Counted from the stretch's first letter, positions 1 to 9,803 are shown. The stretch: 64,000 nucleotides of DNA from Caballeronia grimmiae (GCF_000698555.1 NZ_JFHE01000008.1:1-64000); one strand, 5' to 3'. The notes: a model not told the origin generated them from the letters alone. Translations and numbers: made by a program.

Positions 1-683
1 TCGGCGCGTACTTCATGGTCGATATGGCGCATTACGCGGGTCTCATCGCCGCCGGGCTTTATCCGAACCCGGTGCCGCATGCGGACTTCGTCACGACCAC
101 CACGCACAAGAGCCTGCGCGGCCCGCGCGGCGGCGTCATCCTGATGAAGGCGGAGTTTGAGAAGCAGATCAACTCGGCCATTTTCCCCGGCATTCAGGGC
201 GGCCCGTTGATGCACGTGATTGCGGCGAAGGCCGTCGCGTTCAAGGAAGCGCTCGCGCCCGAGTTCAAGACGTATCAGCAAGCCGTGATCGACAACGCGC
301 GCGTGCTCGCTGAAACGCTGGTCAAGCGCGGGTTGCGCATCGTGTCGGGCCGCACCGAGAGCCACGTGATGCTCGTCGATCTTCGCGCGAAGAAGATTAC
401 CGGCAAGGCAGCGGAAGCCGCGCTCGGCAACGCGCACATCACGGTCAACAAGAACGCGATCCCGAACGATCCGGAGAAGCCGTTCGTCACGAGCGGCGTG
501 CGTCTGGGCTCGCCCGCGATGACCACGCGCGGCTTCGGCACGAAGGAAGCGGAGATCGTCGGCAATCTGATTGCGGACGTGCTTGAAGCGCCGGAAGACG
601 AGGGCACGCTCGCTCGCGTGAGACAGACCGTCGCGGACTTGACGCGCCGCTTCCCGGTTTACTCGGGCAAACAAACTGGTTGA
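1..683 (+). CDS. glyA: Serine hydroxymethyltransferase, C-terminal part (5' end outside window)
   Basis: GlyA is a cytosolic PLP enzyme that interconverts serine and glycine while charging tetrahydrofolate with a one-carbon unit. The reading frame enters open from the left edge, so about 226 residues, roughly the last half of the usual 415-420, are visible. The fragment carries the VDMAH segment, whose Asp contacts the PLP ring nitrogen, and the [14 protein letters not shown] signature, whose Lys (codon at 108-110) forms the Schiff base. The C-terminal domain is complete to its stop. A strong GC hairpin lies 10 bases after the stop. Nothing looks broken. In Burkholderiaceae glyA is often followed by nrdR, but no nrdR follows here. 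Confidence 0.97.
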   Translation, partial: GAYFMVDMAHYAGLIAAGLYPNPVPHADFVTTTTHKSLRGPRGGVILMKAEFEKQINSAIFPGIQGGPLMHVIAAKAVAFKEALAPEFKTYQQAVIDNARVLAETLVKRGLRIVSGRTESHVMLVDLRAKKITGKAAEAALGNAHITVNKNAIPNDPEKPFVTSGVRLGSPAMTTRGFGTKEAEIVGNLIADVLEAPEDEGTLARVRQTVADLTRRFPVYSGKQTG

Positions 684-692
684 TGCGAGTGC

Positions 693-723
693 GCGGCGGC
701 GCCTGTGGCATTGGCGCCGCCGC
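693..723 (+). terminator. Hairpin terminator after glyA
   Basis: Two perfect 11-base arms, GCGGCGGCGCC (693-703) and GGCGCCGCCGC (713-723), enclose a 9-base loop just after the glyA stop. There is no T-run, so it would be a U-poor terminator or an mRNA 3'-end stabiliser. Confidence 0.6.
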
Positions 724-1277
724 TCTCACGAACGAGCTCCTACGCTCGACATCCCGCTGTTCTTCAAATCGTCCGTCCCGCCTACGTCCGGCTTACTATG
801 CGGGCAAAATCGCAACGAGCTAGCGAAAGCTGCGCTCATTCATCTCGGCGCATCCGCGCCTCATTCCGTCTCCTCTCCATACAACGCGCGGCACGTTCCT
901 GCCCAGAGCGTCACTGTGAGGATTTTTCGGAATTCAGCCATTTGTCGTTCGACATTCTTCCTGGACAATCCGAGGCCCGTCACAAACGGAAGCCGTCTGT
1001 AAGCCGCTGAACTGACTCGTCACCGGGTAGACCCGAAGCAAGTCATAAGCGCGCCTTAAGCAAAGCTGCAATAGCGTGCTGTTGGCGTGGACGGCAAGCC
1101 AAAGTGATAACGAGGCTCGCGATCCGCGATCATCTTTACCGCCTTTAGTGCGTTCGGTGAAAGCACAGACGCAACGATTGCCATAACGATGAACGCAGTT
1201 TATCTGCCAGTCATGCGGATTCGCTCTGCTTCAAGCCGTGCGTATCTGTCTGCCAGCAATTCTTTTTTTTCGAGTGA
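724..1277. other. Gene-free stretch between glyA and the DUF4118 gene
   Basis: About 550 bases with no convincing gene. An open frame at 705-1010 lacks the GC-rich third positions of real genes here and overlaps the glyA hairpin. A T8 run lies at about 1263-1270, just before the next start. No tRNA or recognisable regulatory RNA was seen. Confidence 0.5.
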
Positions 1278-2078
1278 ATGCGAGTCAATAATTCCCGGCG
1301 CTGGGCGCCTCGTGGTGTCAGGCGATGGATCATCGCGGCGGCCGCGCTTCTTGCCGCGGCTGTCGTTCGCGCACTGTTGCATCCGGTACTCGGCCCGGTC
1401 ATGCCGGGGACGGCCTTTCTCATCGCAGCCGTACTCGTGCAGTACTATTGCGGGCTCGCGCCTGCTGTCTCTGTCATGCTGGCTGGCTTGTGCATCGCGG
1501 ATTATCTTTTCGTTCCGCCTTACGGACGCCTCGATTTCATTGATCAGTCCGACATCGTTCTGTTGGTCTCTTACCCTTTCATTACAGTTCTATTCATCAC
1601 GCTCGTCGAGCGGCTCAGGCGCGCGCAGTACCGCGCGAAGCTGCTTGCCGCAGTGGCGCAGTCGCGTTATGAAATGCTGCTGCGTCACGACAACGAGCGG
1701 CTGCTGGCTCAACGGTCGACCGATGAGATGCATCGCCTGCTGCATCACATCGCTCAATACAACCGCTCACTCATTCTGATCAAGGCACTCGACGCAGCCA
1801 CCAGCGTTGAAGGAAGCCTCCTGGCTGCGTCGTCGCCTGTGACTGCCGATGCTTCTATCGACATGCAGTCGTTCAGCGCAGGCGTCGTGTTCGGCCGGAA
1901 GCATGCACATGTGCATCAGGAAGACCTCGCTCGCGTAGCCGACCGACTGGTTCCCGGGCGGCATCGCATGCGTTTTCGTTCGGATGGCCATGACTGGCGC
2001 CCGGCCGAATGCGTTTGTGAAAGATTCACTACGCCGCCTGGCGATTTTCTTATTCTGCGAATGGAAGAGCGATCGTGA
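1278..2078 (+). CDS. DUF4118 (KdpD-like membrane domain) protein without a kinase domain
   Basis: A 266-residue protein. Hydrophobic segments at about residues 17-35, 43-75 and 88-108 form the short-helix bundle typical of DUF4118, the membrane sensor part of KdpD-type histidine kinases. A helical linker (about 108-165) and a small C-terminal region follow. No HisKA or HATPase motif is present, so it is a sensor-like module without an output domain. It probably sits in the inner membrane. Its stop overlaps the next start (ATGA at 2075-2078), which indicates cotranslation with the hydrolase. The start has only a weak ribosome site and could lie slightly downstream. Function is unknown. Confidence 0.75.
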   Translation: MRVNNSRRWAPRGVRRWIIAAAALLAAAVVRALLHPVLGPVMPGTAFLIAAVLVQYYCGLAPAVSVMLAGLCIADYLFVPPYGRLDFIDQSDIVLLVSYPFITVLFITLVERLRRAQYRAKLLAAVAQSRYEMLLRHDNERLLAQRSTDEMHRLLHHIAQYNRSLILIKALDAATSVEGSLLAASSPVTADASIDMQSFSAGVVFGRKHAHVHQEDLARVADRLVPGRHRMRFRSDGHDWRPAECVCERFTTPPGDFLILRMEERS

Positions 2079-2956
2079 CGCAGCCCAGCTTCAAGACATC
2101 ACAAAGCGGCGATCACGCTGTTCTCCTTCTGCATGGGCTTTCGAGTTCGCCGCTCGAACTGCGCTTCATTGCCCGCTTTCTTGGCGACGAAGGTTTCGCG
2201 ACGCACACGCCGGAGTTGCCCGGTTACAGCGCGGGCACCGGACACCTGTCGATGGAACAGTGGATCAGCGCAGCGGTGAGTGAGTTCGACGCACTCGCCG
2301 TCCGCTATCGGCATGTATCGATATGCGGACTTTCGATGGGAGCCACGCTCGCGGCAGCCGTGGCGCACCAGCGGCCGGATGCACGTGCGCTACTGCTGCT
2401 TTCGATCACGCTCGACTATGACGGCTGGGCGATTCCGTGGTACCACTTCCTAGTGGACTGGTGTTACTACACGCCACTGCGCTCGCGGTACAAGTATCGC
2501 GAGCACGAACCCTATGGCCTCAAGAACGAAGCGTTGCGGTCGAAGATTGCACGTGCGATGCAGAAGAGCGGTATCAGCGAGGTCGGGGCCGCGTCGATCG
2601 CGATGCCCGCGCTTCACGAAGCGAGCCGTCTCGCTTCTTTGGTAAAAAGGACAACGAAGGAAATTTCGAGCGATTGCCTGATCATTCACGCGATCGACGA
2701 TGAAACGTCGAGCCCGCACAATGCGGAATTTGTGGGGGCGAACATCGGCGCTTCATTCCTCCGAACGATCTGGCTCGATGACTCCTATCACATGATCTCA
2801 TCGGATAACGAGCGCGAGGTCGTGGCACGCGAATGCGCGCTTTTCTTGCGGGAAAGCGCGGCTGCCAGCACTTGCGCCGACAATCCCACGCCCGTCGTGT
2901 CGCGCGCGCTGGCGCGGCGGCTGCGTCAACTGGCTTCAATTGCGGAGAAGGCGTGA
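2075..2956 (+). CDS. Alpha/beta hydrolase (carboxylesterase-like)
   Basis: A 293-residue alpha/beta-hydrolase fold protein. LLLHGLSSSP near the N-terminus carries the HG oxyanion motif. The nucleophile elbow is GLSMG. The late Asp (AIDDETSS) and His (DDSYHMIS) complete a Ser-Asp-His triad in the usual order. The pattern resembles Est30-type carboxylesterases/monoacylglycerol lipases; the substrate cannot be read. No signal peptide, so cytosolic. It overlaps the DUF4118 gene by four bases and its TGA is nested in the GTG start of the MipA gene, so the three genes form one operon. Confidence 0.85.
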   Translation: MTQPSFKTSQSGDHAVLLLHGLSSSPLELRFIARFLGDEGFATHTPELPGYSAGTGHLSMEQWISAAVSEFDALAVRYRHVSICGLSMGATLAAAVAHQRPDARALLLLSITLDYDGWAIPWYHFLVDWCYYTPLRSRYKYREHEPYGLKNEALRSKIARAMQKSGISEVGAASIAMPALHEASRLASLVKRTTKEISSDCLIIHAIDDETSSPHNAEFVGANIGASFLRTIWLDDSYHMISSDNEREVVARECALFLRESAAASTCADNPTPVVSRALARRLRQLASIAEKA

Positions 2957-3774
2957 AGCGCACCGTCATGTCACGCGGCGTTCGCGCGCGCGTTGCAGGG
3001 TGCGTTGCTCATGCATTGTTATGGGGCTGCGGCAGCGTCAGCGCCGCCGAACCGCAAGCACAAGCGCAAGGACAAGCACAAGCGCAAGGTGACTGGAAAG
3101 TCGCGGTCGGGCCAGGGCTGTACGTCTTCCCGGCGTATCCCGGCTCCTCCCGGCTCAAGCTGTTTCCGCTGCCCGCGCAAGACATCTCGTGGCGCGATCG
3201 CATCTTCTCTCAGGGACCAGATGTGCTCGGCATCAACATGCTGCAAGGCGAGAACTATCACGTCGGCACGTCGTTGAGTTTCGATTTCCAGTCACGCAGC
3301 GCATCCGACGATGCCCGGCTCAAAGGCTTGCCCGATGTGCACTACGGGCCGAAGTTGCGCATCTTTGCCGATTACACCTGGTGGGCGTTCACCGGCGCGG
3401 CGGCGGTCTATCAGGACATCGCCGGAACCGGCCAAGGCATGACCGCCATGGCCGATTTCTACATGTCCGCGCCGCTCGGCAAATGGCTCGTGTCGATGGG
3501 GCCGGGCATCACATGGGCCAGCGCGACGTATACGGAGACGTTTTTTGGTGTGAACGCGCAGGAAAGCGCCGCGTCGGGGCTGCCGCAATACGCCACTCGA
3601 TCGGGCCTGCGTGACGTCCATCTGAATGTGAACGCCACGTATGAGATCGACTCACACTGGTCCGCGAATGTTGCGGCCGTAGTCGGACGCCTCGAGAAAT
3701 CCGCCGCTGGTAGCCCGATTACGCAGCGGCGACTCGATGTCAACGGAATGGCGTCGGCGGTCTATCGGTTTTAA
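2953..3774 (+). CDS. MipA/OmpV family outer-membrane protein
   Basis: A 273-residue exported beta-barrel protein of the MipA/OmpV family, members of which scaffold murein synthesis or serve as outer-membrane porin-like proteins. A signal peptide ends near VSA-AEP. The body begins with the family's GLYVFPAYPGSS pattern and ends in a C-terminal aromatic (AVYRF), the barrel insertion signal. The GTG at 2953 is chosen because GGAG sits five bases before it and it overlaps the upstream TGA; ATG at 2968 is an alternative. The mature N-terminus carries a Gln/Ala repeat (see 3055-3090). Operon with the hydrolase suggests an envelope lipid or ester role, but that is inference. Confidence 0.88.
   Translation: MKRTVMSRGVRARVAGCVAHALLWGCGSVSAAEPQAQAQGQAQAQGDWKVAVGPGLYVFPAYPGSSRLKLFPLPAQDISWRDRIFSQGPDVLGINMLQGENYHVGTSLSFDFQSRSASDDARLKGLPDVHYGPKLRIFADYTWWAFTGAAAVYQDIAGTGQGMTAMADFYMSAPLGKWLVSMGPGITWASATYTETFFGVNAQESAASGLPQYATRSGLRDVHLNVNATYEIDSHWSANVAAVVGRLEKSAAGSPITQRRLDVNGMASAVYRF
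3055..3090 (+). repeat. Two tandem 18-bp repeats encoding QAQAQG
   Basis: Two copies of an 18-base unit (3055-3072 and 3073-3090), differing only at the last base, encode QAQAQG twice just after the predicted signal cleavage of the MipA protein. The in-frame unit length means copy number could change by slippage without breaking the gene. Confidence 0.8.
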
Positions 3775-3844
3775 AACGTTCGTTGCGGAATGGCGTTAAG
3801 ACAGCGCGTTTCCGCCGCGACGATCCAGGCGCTCCTGTCGAAGT

Positions 3845-5515
3845 TCAAAAGGCCGACCAGTCCGCGCCGGACAACGCCGGTGTCACCGGCGGCTTCACGG
3901 CGCCCGTTGCCTTAAGTGGCTTGTCACGCAGCAGCGTTCGCGTGACTTGTGGCGCCACCGCATACGTCTGGCCGGTGCGAAACACCGCGACCGCTTCGGT
4001 CAGTTGCTTGGCCTGATCCTCCATCGATCCAGCCGCGGCCGCCGCCTCTTCGACCAACGCGGCATTCTGCTGCGTCACCTCGTCCATCTGCGAGATGGCC
4101 TGATTCACCTGCTCGATACCGCGCGTCTGCTCATTGGATGCCGACGCAATCTCGCCCATGATGTCAGTGACGCGCTGAATGGCAGTACCGACCCGCTGCA
4201 TCGTTTCGCCTGCCTTTGCCACTAACTCCGTACCGGTCTGCACGCGATCGCCAGACGCTTCGATAAGTTCTCTGATCTCTTTCGCAGCAGTCGATGATCG
4301 CTGCGCGAGGCTGCGCACTTCGCTCGCGACGACTGCGAAACCGCGGCCCTGTTCGCCCGCGCGCGCGGCTTCGACTGCGGCATTGAGCGCGAGAATGTTG
4401 GTCTGGAACGCGATGCCCTCGATCATGCCGATGATCTCCCCGATCTTGCCCGAGCTTTGCTCGATCGCGTCCATCGTTTGAATGACTTGCCCGATGATCG
4501 CGCTGCCTTCGTTTGCGACGCCATTCGCGTTGTCGGCGAGGCCGCTTGCCTGCATCGCGTTCTCGGAGTTCTGCTTGACGGTTGCAGTGAGTTCTTCCAT
4601 GCTCGCCGCGGTCTCTTCCAACGATGCGGCTTGCTGTTCGGTGCGTGACGACAAATCCGTGCTTCCAGCCGCGATCTCACCCGATGCCGTTCGAATGACG
4701 TCGACGGACTGCTTGATTCCGTTCGCGAGCGAAGACAGCTTGGTGAATGCGGCTTGTATTGCACGCATCAGGGTGGCGAGTTCATCGCGGCCAGCGGCTT
4801 CGACGCGATGAGTCAGATCACCTTGCGCCAATGCGGTCATTGCATCGAGCGCGTCCTTGACCGGCTTCGTCACCGATCGCGTGATGACCAGCATGGCGGC
4901 AATCGCCATGAGCACGGCCGCGATGGTTGCCCCAAACGAGAGCAGGCACGCGCGATCGTAGGCGGCATTCGCTTCCTTCGCGGACTCGTCGGCCAACTGA
5001 AACTGGTAGGCAACCATCGCGTCCAACGCCGCGAAATACTGGCCTTGGGCTGTTGTGAGCGGTCCGGCGATATACGCCCGGGCATGGTCGACTTGACCTG
5101 CGGTCAACATGTCGACGGCGACATTGCGCGCGGCGGTGTTACGGCCACGCGCTTCGACAAGCGCGTTGAACAGTTCATGACCGCGTGATGACGAAATCAT
5201 CCGTCGAACGTGTTCAAGGCGCTTCGAAGTTGATTCGGATGCCTCAGTAATACCGGCCTTCATCGCCTGAATGTCTTCCTGACGTCCCGTGATTGCGGCG
5301 CGCTGCAATCGCAGAACGGTCTGACTTGCCGAGTCCTTGGCTTTGGATATCTCGGCCGCCTTGACCATCCGGTCTTCGGTGATAAGCGTGATTCCATGGT
5401 TGAGCGTGCGCATGTTGAAGAAGCTGATCGCAGCCACGATCACGAGCATCGCAACGACGACGCCAAAGCCAACGGTCAGCCGCGTGCCGACCTTGAGATG
5501 GTGCAATTTGAACAT
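3845..5515 (-). CDS. Methyl-accepting chemotaxis protein (4HB sensor, HAMP)
   Basis: A 556-residue inner-membrane chemoreceptor. TM1 is at about residues 12-32. A helical periplasmic sensor of roughly 155 residues (4HB/Tar-like) follows, then TM2 at about 190-212, a HAMP domain and the long signalling coiled coil. The hairpin tip reads [28 protein letters not shown] in frame, the CheA/CheW contact region. The methylation-region motif [22 protein letters not shown] is intact. No CheR/CheB-tethering pentapeptide ends the protein. ATG at 5515 is preferred because the [13 protein letters not shown] start leads straight into TM1. A sigma-28-like promoter lies about 105 bases upstream. The ligand is unknown. 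Confidence 0.93.
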   Translation of the reverse strand: MFKLHHLKVGTRLTVGFGVVVAMLVIVAAISFFNMRTLNHGITLITEDRMVKAAEISKAKDSASQTVLRLQRAAITGRQEDIQAMKAGITEASESTSKRLEHVRRMISSSRGHELFNALVEARGRNTAARNVAVDMLTAGQVDHARAYIAGPLTTAQGQYFAALDAMVAYQFQLADESAKEANAAYDRACLLSFGATIAAVLMAIAAMLVITRSVTKPVKDALDAMTALAQGDLTHRVEAAGRDELATLMRAIQAAFTKLSSLANGIKQSVDVIRTASGEIAAGSTDLSSRTEQQAASLEETAASMEELTATVKQNSENAMQASGLADNANGVANEGSAIIGQVIQTMDAIEQSSGKIGEIIGMIEGIAFQTNILALNAAVEAARAGEQGRGFAVVASEVRSLAQRSSTAAKEIRELIEASGDRVQTGTELVAKAGETMQRVGTAIQRVTDIMGEIASASNEQTRGIEQVNQAISQMDEVTQQNAALVEEAAAAAGSMEDQAKQLTEAVAVFRTGQTYAVAPQVTRTLLRDKPLKATGAVKPPVTPALSGADWSAF

Positions 5516-5618
5516 TGATGAATCCCAGAGCCGGTTATTGGTATTAGGGCAGACGCAGGACGGACCACTCGACAAAAACCTAACAGTGGGTTGCTGCTAC
5601 CTGTCGATGTCCTTTCAG

Positions 5619-5645
5619 TTATCGACGGCTCAAGAGGAAACTTTA
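5619..5645 (-). promoter_or_regulatory. Sigma-28 (FliA) type promoter for the chemoreceptor gene
   Basis: On the minus strand TAAA, a 15-base spacer and GTCGATAA occur, against the FliA consensus TAAA-N15-GCCGATAA: spacing is exact with one mismatch. It lies about 105 bases before the chemoreceptor start, so the gene is probably a late flagellar-regulon member. Confidence 0.65.
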
Positions 5646-5766
5646 TCTATTTGGTTAATTTTCAGCCGGAGGTATGTAATAGATACCTAATACATGAATT
5701 TTCTCGTGGCTGGTGGATGCGACGCCAGCGCAGACAAATGGTGGACGAACTATTCAACCCGATGGT

Positions 5767-7276
5767 TCACCACAACGCTCTCACAGGATTCACCGCGATG
5801 AAGTTCTTGAAGGTTTCATATGCCGGGCCCTTCTTCACGCCGTCGGCGAGGATCAGGCCGTAGTCGACGTCGATCATCGTGAACATCATGATGCTTTCAA
5901 GGTTGTACGTATCCTTAATTGCGTAGTACGACGCCATCGTTTCCTGCACATAAGCCGATTGCGCCGCCGGTGCATCCTCCGAGCCGGACCAGCCCCATTC
6001 CGTGAGCCAGATCGGCACGTTGAACGAGTCCTTCAGAACTTGCAGCACATTGATGCACGCGTTGTCGCGCCCGCCGCACTCGATCTTGCCCGAGCTGTGA
6101 TACCAGTGATAAGCCGTGTTGTCCCACCGGAGTGTCGCCGCACCCGATACGCCCGTTGCCGTCCCGTTCGGCGTGATGCCGTTCCAGAGCATTTGCAGCG
6201 CGCGATAAGCCATCGGTGTACCGAACGTTTACGCCGCACTTGATGGTCGGATCGACCGCCTTCACGCCGGCGATCATGCCGCGGATCACGCCCCGGAACG
6301 ATGGCCACTCAGCCGGGTTCCAGTCCGACGTGTGGCTGCCGTCGCCGCCGATTTGCAGGCCGACGGTATCCAGTTCGTTGCCGCATTCGATATGCGTGAC
6401 GAGGCCCTTCAACGGTTGCGTGCAGCGCACGGCAAGGTCATAGCCGAGCGAATACGCGGTGGCTTCCGTGCCCCTCGGATTCCAGTCTGACGAACGCGGA
6501 TTGAGCACCGGCATGATGCCGACGCCGCTGCCTGCGAACGCGCCGCGCAGCGCCATCGCGAGCGTGGTGGACATGCCGGCATCGGCCGTGTCGCAGCGAT
6601 ACATCGTCACGCCGAGGTCCTTCAGAATGGCGAGCTGCTGCTCGGCAGTCATCGTGTTGTAGATGCCCGAGCCCCATGCCATGTGGCCGTTGATGCCATA
6701 GAACAGCGACGTGTTCGACGGCTTCACCACGTTGCGCGGATCGATCGTGCCGATGTTTTTCCACGGCACGCCGTTCTGATACCAGACGCCGCGCGAATTC
6801 CGTGCGAAGACGATGCCGTTGAGATACAGAATCAACGCTAGCGTGACACTCGAGCCAGTCAGGACGTTGATGCCATTTCTCATTACACGGCCGCTGACCA
6901 GCGTCCAGATATCGCCCGCGCTGTCAGTGATGGATGCGGCGGGCGGAATGGTAATGCCGGGCGAATAGGTTGCGGCCGCCGAAACCCCGGTGCTGGGCGG
7001 ACGAGTTGCATCTCCCGAGACGGTGGTAACGGGCGGACGGATGGCATCTCCCGAGACCGTGGCAGTGGGCGGGTTGATTGCGTTCGCTGGTCCAGATACG
7101 CCGTTTGCGGCTTGCGTCGCGGGCTGCTGGTCCCCGCCGCCTCCGCCTCCGCATGACGACAACGCAGCGCCACCCGCTCCCGCCATCAGCAGACGCAGGA
7201 AGTCACGGCGAGACAAGATTTGGTGGATAGATGCGTCGGGTGAAAACCGAGTAACGTCTTTGCTGCGCTTGTTCAT
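5767..7276 (-). pseudogene. Tat-exported glycoside hydrolase-like lipoprotein, frameshifted
   Basis: The N-terminal part (7276 to about 6230) begins with a twin-arginine signal (SRRDFLRLLMAGAGG) and a Cys-poly-Gly lipobox (SSCGGGGGG). A Gly/Pro/Ser-rich linker and a TIM-barrel-like body follow. HIECGNELD supplies a probable acid/base Glu. At about 6213-6230 the frame breaks: the continuation MAYRALQMLWNG lies one base out, and the rest (6213-5767) carries WLTEWGWSG, the expected nucleophile Glu, to a natural stop. Removing one base would restore about 500 residues. Both halves keep coding-like composition, so the break is recent or a sequence error. It resembles clan GH-A enzymes such as GH39/cellulase-like proteins; the exact family is unsure. 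ATG 7276 is used because the longer frame starts at TTG. Confidence 0.75.
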
Positions 7277-7630
7277 TGAGCGATGCGTATGCAATGAGTT
7301 GAACCATGCACGCTTTTGCTTTTATATCGATGCGGTCGGATTAACTTCCGGATGAATAAAAAGGAAAACTAACGATATGGATCTTGTTGAAACAGGACTT
7401 TGAGACGCGGACCCGTGCATTTAGTAGCTAGTCAAGTTTGGGTGAATCGGCCGCGCTTCGCCGCAATGCGAACGACAACTCAGATTTACGGGATCGACAC
7501 TTGCAGTCGAAATCGTTTCCTGGATCTGACTTGCGGCACCGAGACCGGGTCGTTTGTTGCAACGTGGAGCCGCATGCACTTTGTCAACGGAGAGTCGTAT
7601 AGTTCACAAACGGGGCACTCGAGGACGATC
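7277..7630. other. Divergent intergenic region
   Basis: About 350 bases between two divergent genes. The 7320-7390 part is AT-rich (TTTATATCGAT, AATAAAAAGGAAAAC) and likely holds the glycosidase promoter. No gene was identified. Confidence 0.4.
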
Positions 7631-8044
7631 ATGGCCAACGACTGGAAGCATCGCGCCGCACGGTTCATTCAGCGTTTCTGGCAGCCGACGTGCGCTTGCA
7701 TGACATGCATGCCGGGCAGCTGGAGCCAGATCATGAGTCTCGCGCACTGGACGATAGCGCTCAGGACCGGTCTCCTCACTGGCCTGTTAGCGGTGCTCGT
7801 CACGTTCACTCCCGCGCGCAAGCTCTATACGAATCGCTATGGCAATGCGGCCGTTGTCGCCGTGCTGAGTATGTTGGGCGATGCCTATTCGCACGCGAGC
7901 CACTATCGCGTCCCTTATCTGGAGCACGTCCTCACCGGCGCAATCGCGGGTGTGCTCGCGCTAATTGCTTCTTACGTGTTCGAAGACCGCGCCGTTCGCG
8001 TGCGAAGGGCGCTAAACCGTGTTCTGCATTCCCGCGCGCACTGA
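7631..8044 (+). CDS. Small hydrophobic membrane protein of unknown function
   Basis: A 137-residue protein starting at ATG 7631, which has GAGG six bases upstream. A basic N-terminus with three cysteines (PTCACMTCMPGSW) precedes three likely transmembrane segments at about residues 42-60, 72-88 and 102-120. The basic tail ends in VRRALNRVLHSRAH. The cytosolic-positive pattern suggests an inner-membrane protein. I do not recognise a characterised family. The reading frame extends far upstream, but the ribosome site supports this start. Confidence 0.65.
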   Translation: MANDWKHRAARFIQRFWQPTCACMTCMPGSWSQIMSLAHWTIALRTGLLTGLLAVLVTFTPARKLYTNRYGNAAVVAVLSMLGDAYSHASHYRVPYLEHVLTGAIAGVLALIASYVFEDRAVRVRRALNRVLHSRAH

Positions 8045-8219
8045 AGGATTCAATCGCTTCGCGCGCCGATTGGAGAAAATGCTTGGAAGAAGCGGCAGCA
8101 GGGCGAGTTCGATCATGGCTGAAGCGTTTAGGTGCAATGCAGAGCTTTTCCCTTTTGGGTTTTAACGCGTATCACCGGAAGGCGTTTCAGCATGAGTCGA
8201 TCGCGCTCGCAATCGACTC

Positions 8220-9107
8220 TCACGCAACGCTCGCCAGTTGCCCGCTCGAGGCAACGTCACCCGCCATCGATTCCCGCACGCAGCGTGCGAACTCAAGCGC
8301 CGCCGGCTGAACCGACTTCGGCAACAGCAGGCAGATAGCGAACGAGGGGAGCGCAGGCAGACCGGCTACACGAGGCGCGAGCGTCTCGAGGTCGGCGGGC
8401 ACCGTCGACACGAGCCACGCAGTAATCGCAAGGCCCGCTCGCACCGTGGCGGCAGTGGCTTCGATGTTGCCGCTCTCGAACACGGTGCGCCAGAGTATGC
8501 CTTCGTCCGCGAGTGCACCGAGCACGACCGGGCGAAAGGCGCAGCGTTCGTCCACCATCGATAGAGGCAAGGGCCGCTTCCGCCACGCGTCGCTGTCACG
8601 CCCCGTCACCCAGACGAGCGGCTCCACGCGAATCACTTCGCCCTCGGCCTCGCTTGCAGGGTATTCCGCCAGCGATACATCCACGCGCCCGCCATCCAGC
8701 GCCTCGCGCAATTCGGGCGACGCGCCGCAGACCAGTGAGATTTCCACCTGCGGATGCGTCTCGGCGAACGCTTTCATCGCCGGGGCGAGCGGCGTCACGA
8801 GATCGTACGGCACGCCGACGCGCAAACTGCCGCTCAGCGACTGCCCGGTCAGGTCGCCCCATATTTCATCGTTTAGCCGCATCAACTGACGCGCCTTGAC
8901 GAGGAACTGCTCGCCTTGTCGCGTTAGTTCCAGCTTGCGCGTCTTGCGCACGAACAACAGGCAGTCCAGCACGTCTTCGAGACGTTTGACCTGCTGGCTG
9001 ACAGCGCCTTGCGTGAGGTGCAGCCGATTGGCGGCGACCGTCATGCTGCCGCTGTCGGCGACGGTGACGAAAGTGCGGATCAGATCGAGATCGAGGTTTC
9101 GAGGCAT
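8220..9107 (-). CDS. LysR-family transcriptional regulator
   Basis: A 295-residue LysR regulator. The winged helix-turn-helix occupies about residues 5-64 (LIRTFVTVADSGSMTVAANRLHLTQGAVSQQVKRLE), followed by the linker helix and an effector domain starting near GSLRVGVPYDLV. The ATG at 9107 gives the canonical LysR length. It is transcribed away from the LysE-type exporter at 9208, with 100 bases between them, the usual arrangement in which a LysR protein controls a divergent transporter in response to the exported solute. The ligand cannot be read. Confidence 0.92.
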   Translation of the reverse strand: MPRNLDLDLIRTFVTVADSGSMTVAANRLHLTQGAVSQQVKRLEDVLDCLLFVRKTRKLELTRQGEQFLVKARQLMRLNDEIWGDLTGQSLSGSLRVGVPYDLVTPLAPAMKAFAETHPQVEISLVCGASPELREALDGGRVDVSLAEYPASEAEGEVIRVEPLVWVTGRDSDAWRKRPLPLSMVDERCAFRPVVLGALADEGILWRTVFESGNIEATAATVRAGLAITAWLVSTVPADLETLAPRVAGLPALPSFAICLLLPKSVQPAALEFARCVRESMAGDVASSGQLASVA

Positions 9108-9207
9108 ACATGCATTATGCGGCGTAATGGGCGGCATCAATATTATTGGATTTGCTGATGCATCCGCGACCGATAGAGTGCAGGCTGGCTCACTCGCATT
9201 CGCACCG

Positions 9208-9801
9208 ATGGCTTCCCTCGATCTCTCGCTTCTCTTGTTCGCAGTCGTCGCGACCATCACACCCGGCGGTGCGACGACGCTCGCCACCGCGTCGGGAGCA
9301 AGGTTCGGCTTCAGGCGCTCGATTCCGCTGATGCTCGGCATCGCGATCGGTCTTGCCTTGCTCGCCGCCGTCGCCGCGCTCGGTCTAGGCAGCATGCTGC
9401 TCGCGATGCCCGCGCTGCAAATCGTCGTGAAGATGCTGGGGTCGGCGTACTTGCTGTGGCTGGCATGGCGCGTGGCTCGAAGCGGCCCGCCGACTGCGAA
9501 TAGCGGTCCCGCGCAGCCGGTCACGCTCGCGAACGGCATGCTGCTATTGTGGCTGAACCCTAAAAGCTGGGCGATGACCGTCGGCGCGGCGGCTTCGTTC
9601 GCGATGCTTGCGAGCAGTCCTCGCCAGCTCGCGGTCCTGCTTGGCGCGGCGTTCGGCGTGGCGGCGAGCGGGTCGCTGGCGCTTTGGTGCGCGCTCGGTG
9701 CATTGCTTGCGCGGGTGCTGCGAACGCCGGCTCACTGGCGCGTGCTCAATCTTGCGATGGGTGCGCTGCTGGCCGCATCCGTCTTGTCCATCTGGAGATG
9801 A
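9208..9801 (+). CDS. LysE/RhtB family exporter
   Basis: A 197-residue inner-membrane protein with about six hydrophobic segments and the family pattern TPGGATTLATASGARFGFRRS near the N-terminus, matching the PGP...G...G motif of LysE/RhtB amino-acid exporters. LNPKSW mid-protein is also characteristic. The start is ATG 9208, just before MASLDLSLLLFAV. It is divergent from a LysR gene and directly followed by a cupin gene whose ribosome site lies inside its 3' end. Probable substrate is an amino acid or a related small metabolite. Confidence 0.9.
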   Translation: MASLDLSLLLFAVVATITPGGATTLATASGARFGFRRSIPLMLGIAIGLALLAAVAALGLGSMLLAMPALQIVVKMLGSAYLLWLAWRVARSGPPTANSGPAQPVTLANGMLLLWLNPKSWAMTVGAAASFAMLASSPRQLAVLLGAAFGVAASGSLALWCALGALLARVLRTPAHWRVLNLAMGALLAASVLSIWR

Positions 9802-9803
9802 TG

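Noticed and set aside
705-1010. Open frame after glyA
   Set aside because: It overlaps the glyA hairpin, has mixed third positions and no recognisable protein features.
1189-1779. 196-codon plus-strand frame overlapping the DUF4118 gene
   Set aside because: Ser/Arg-rich out-of-frame shadow; the DUF4118 frame has the membrane-helix pattern and couples to the next gene.
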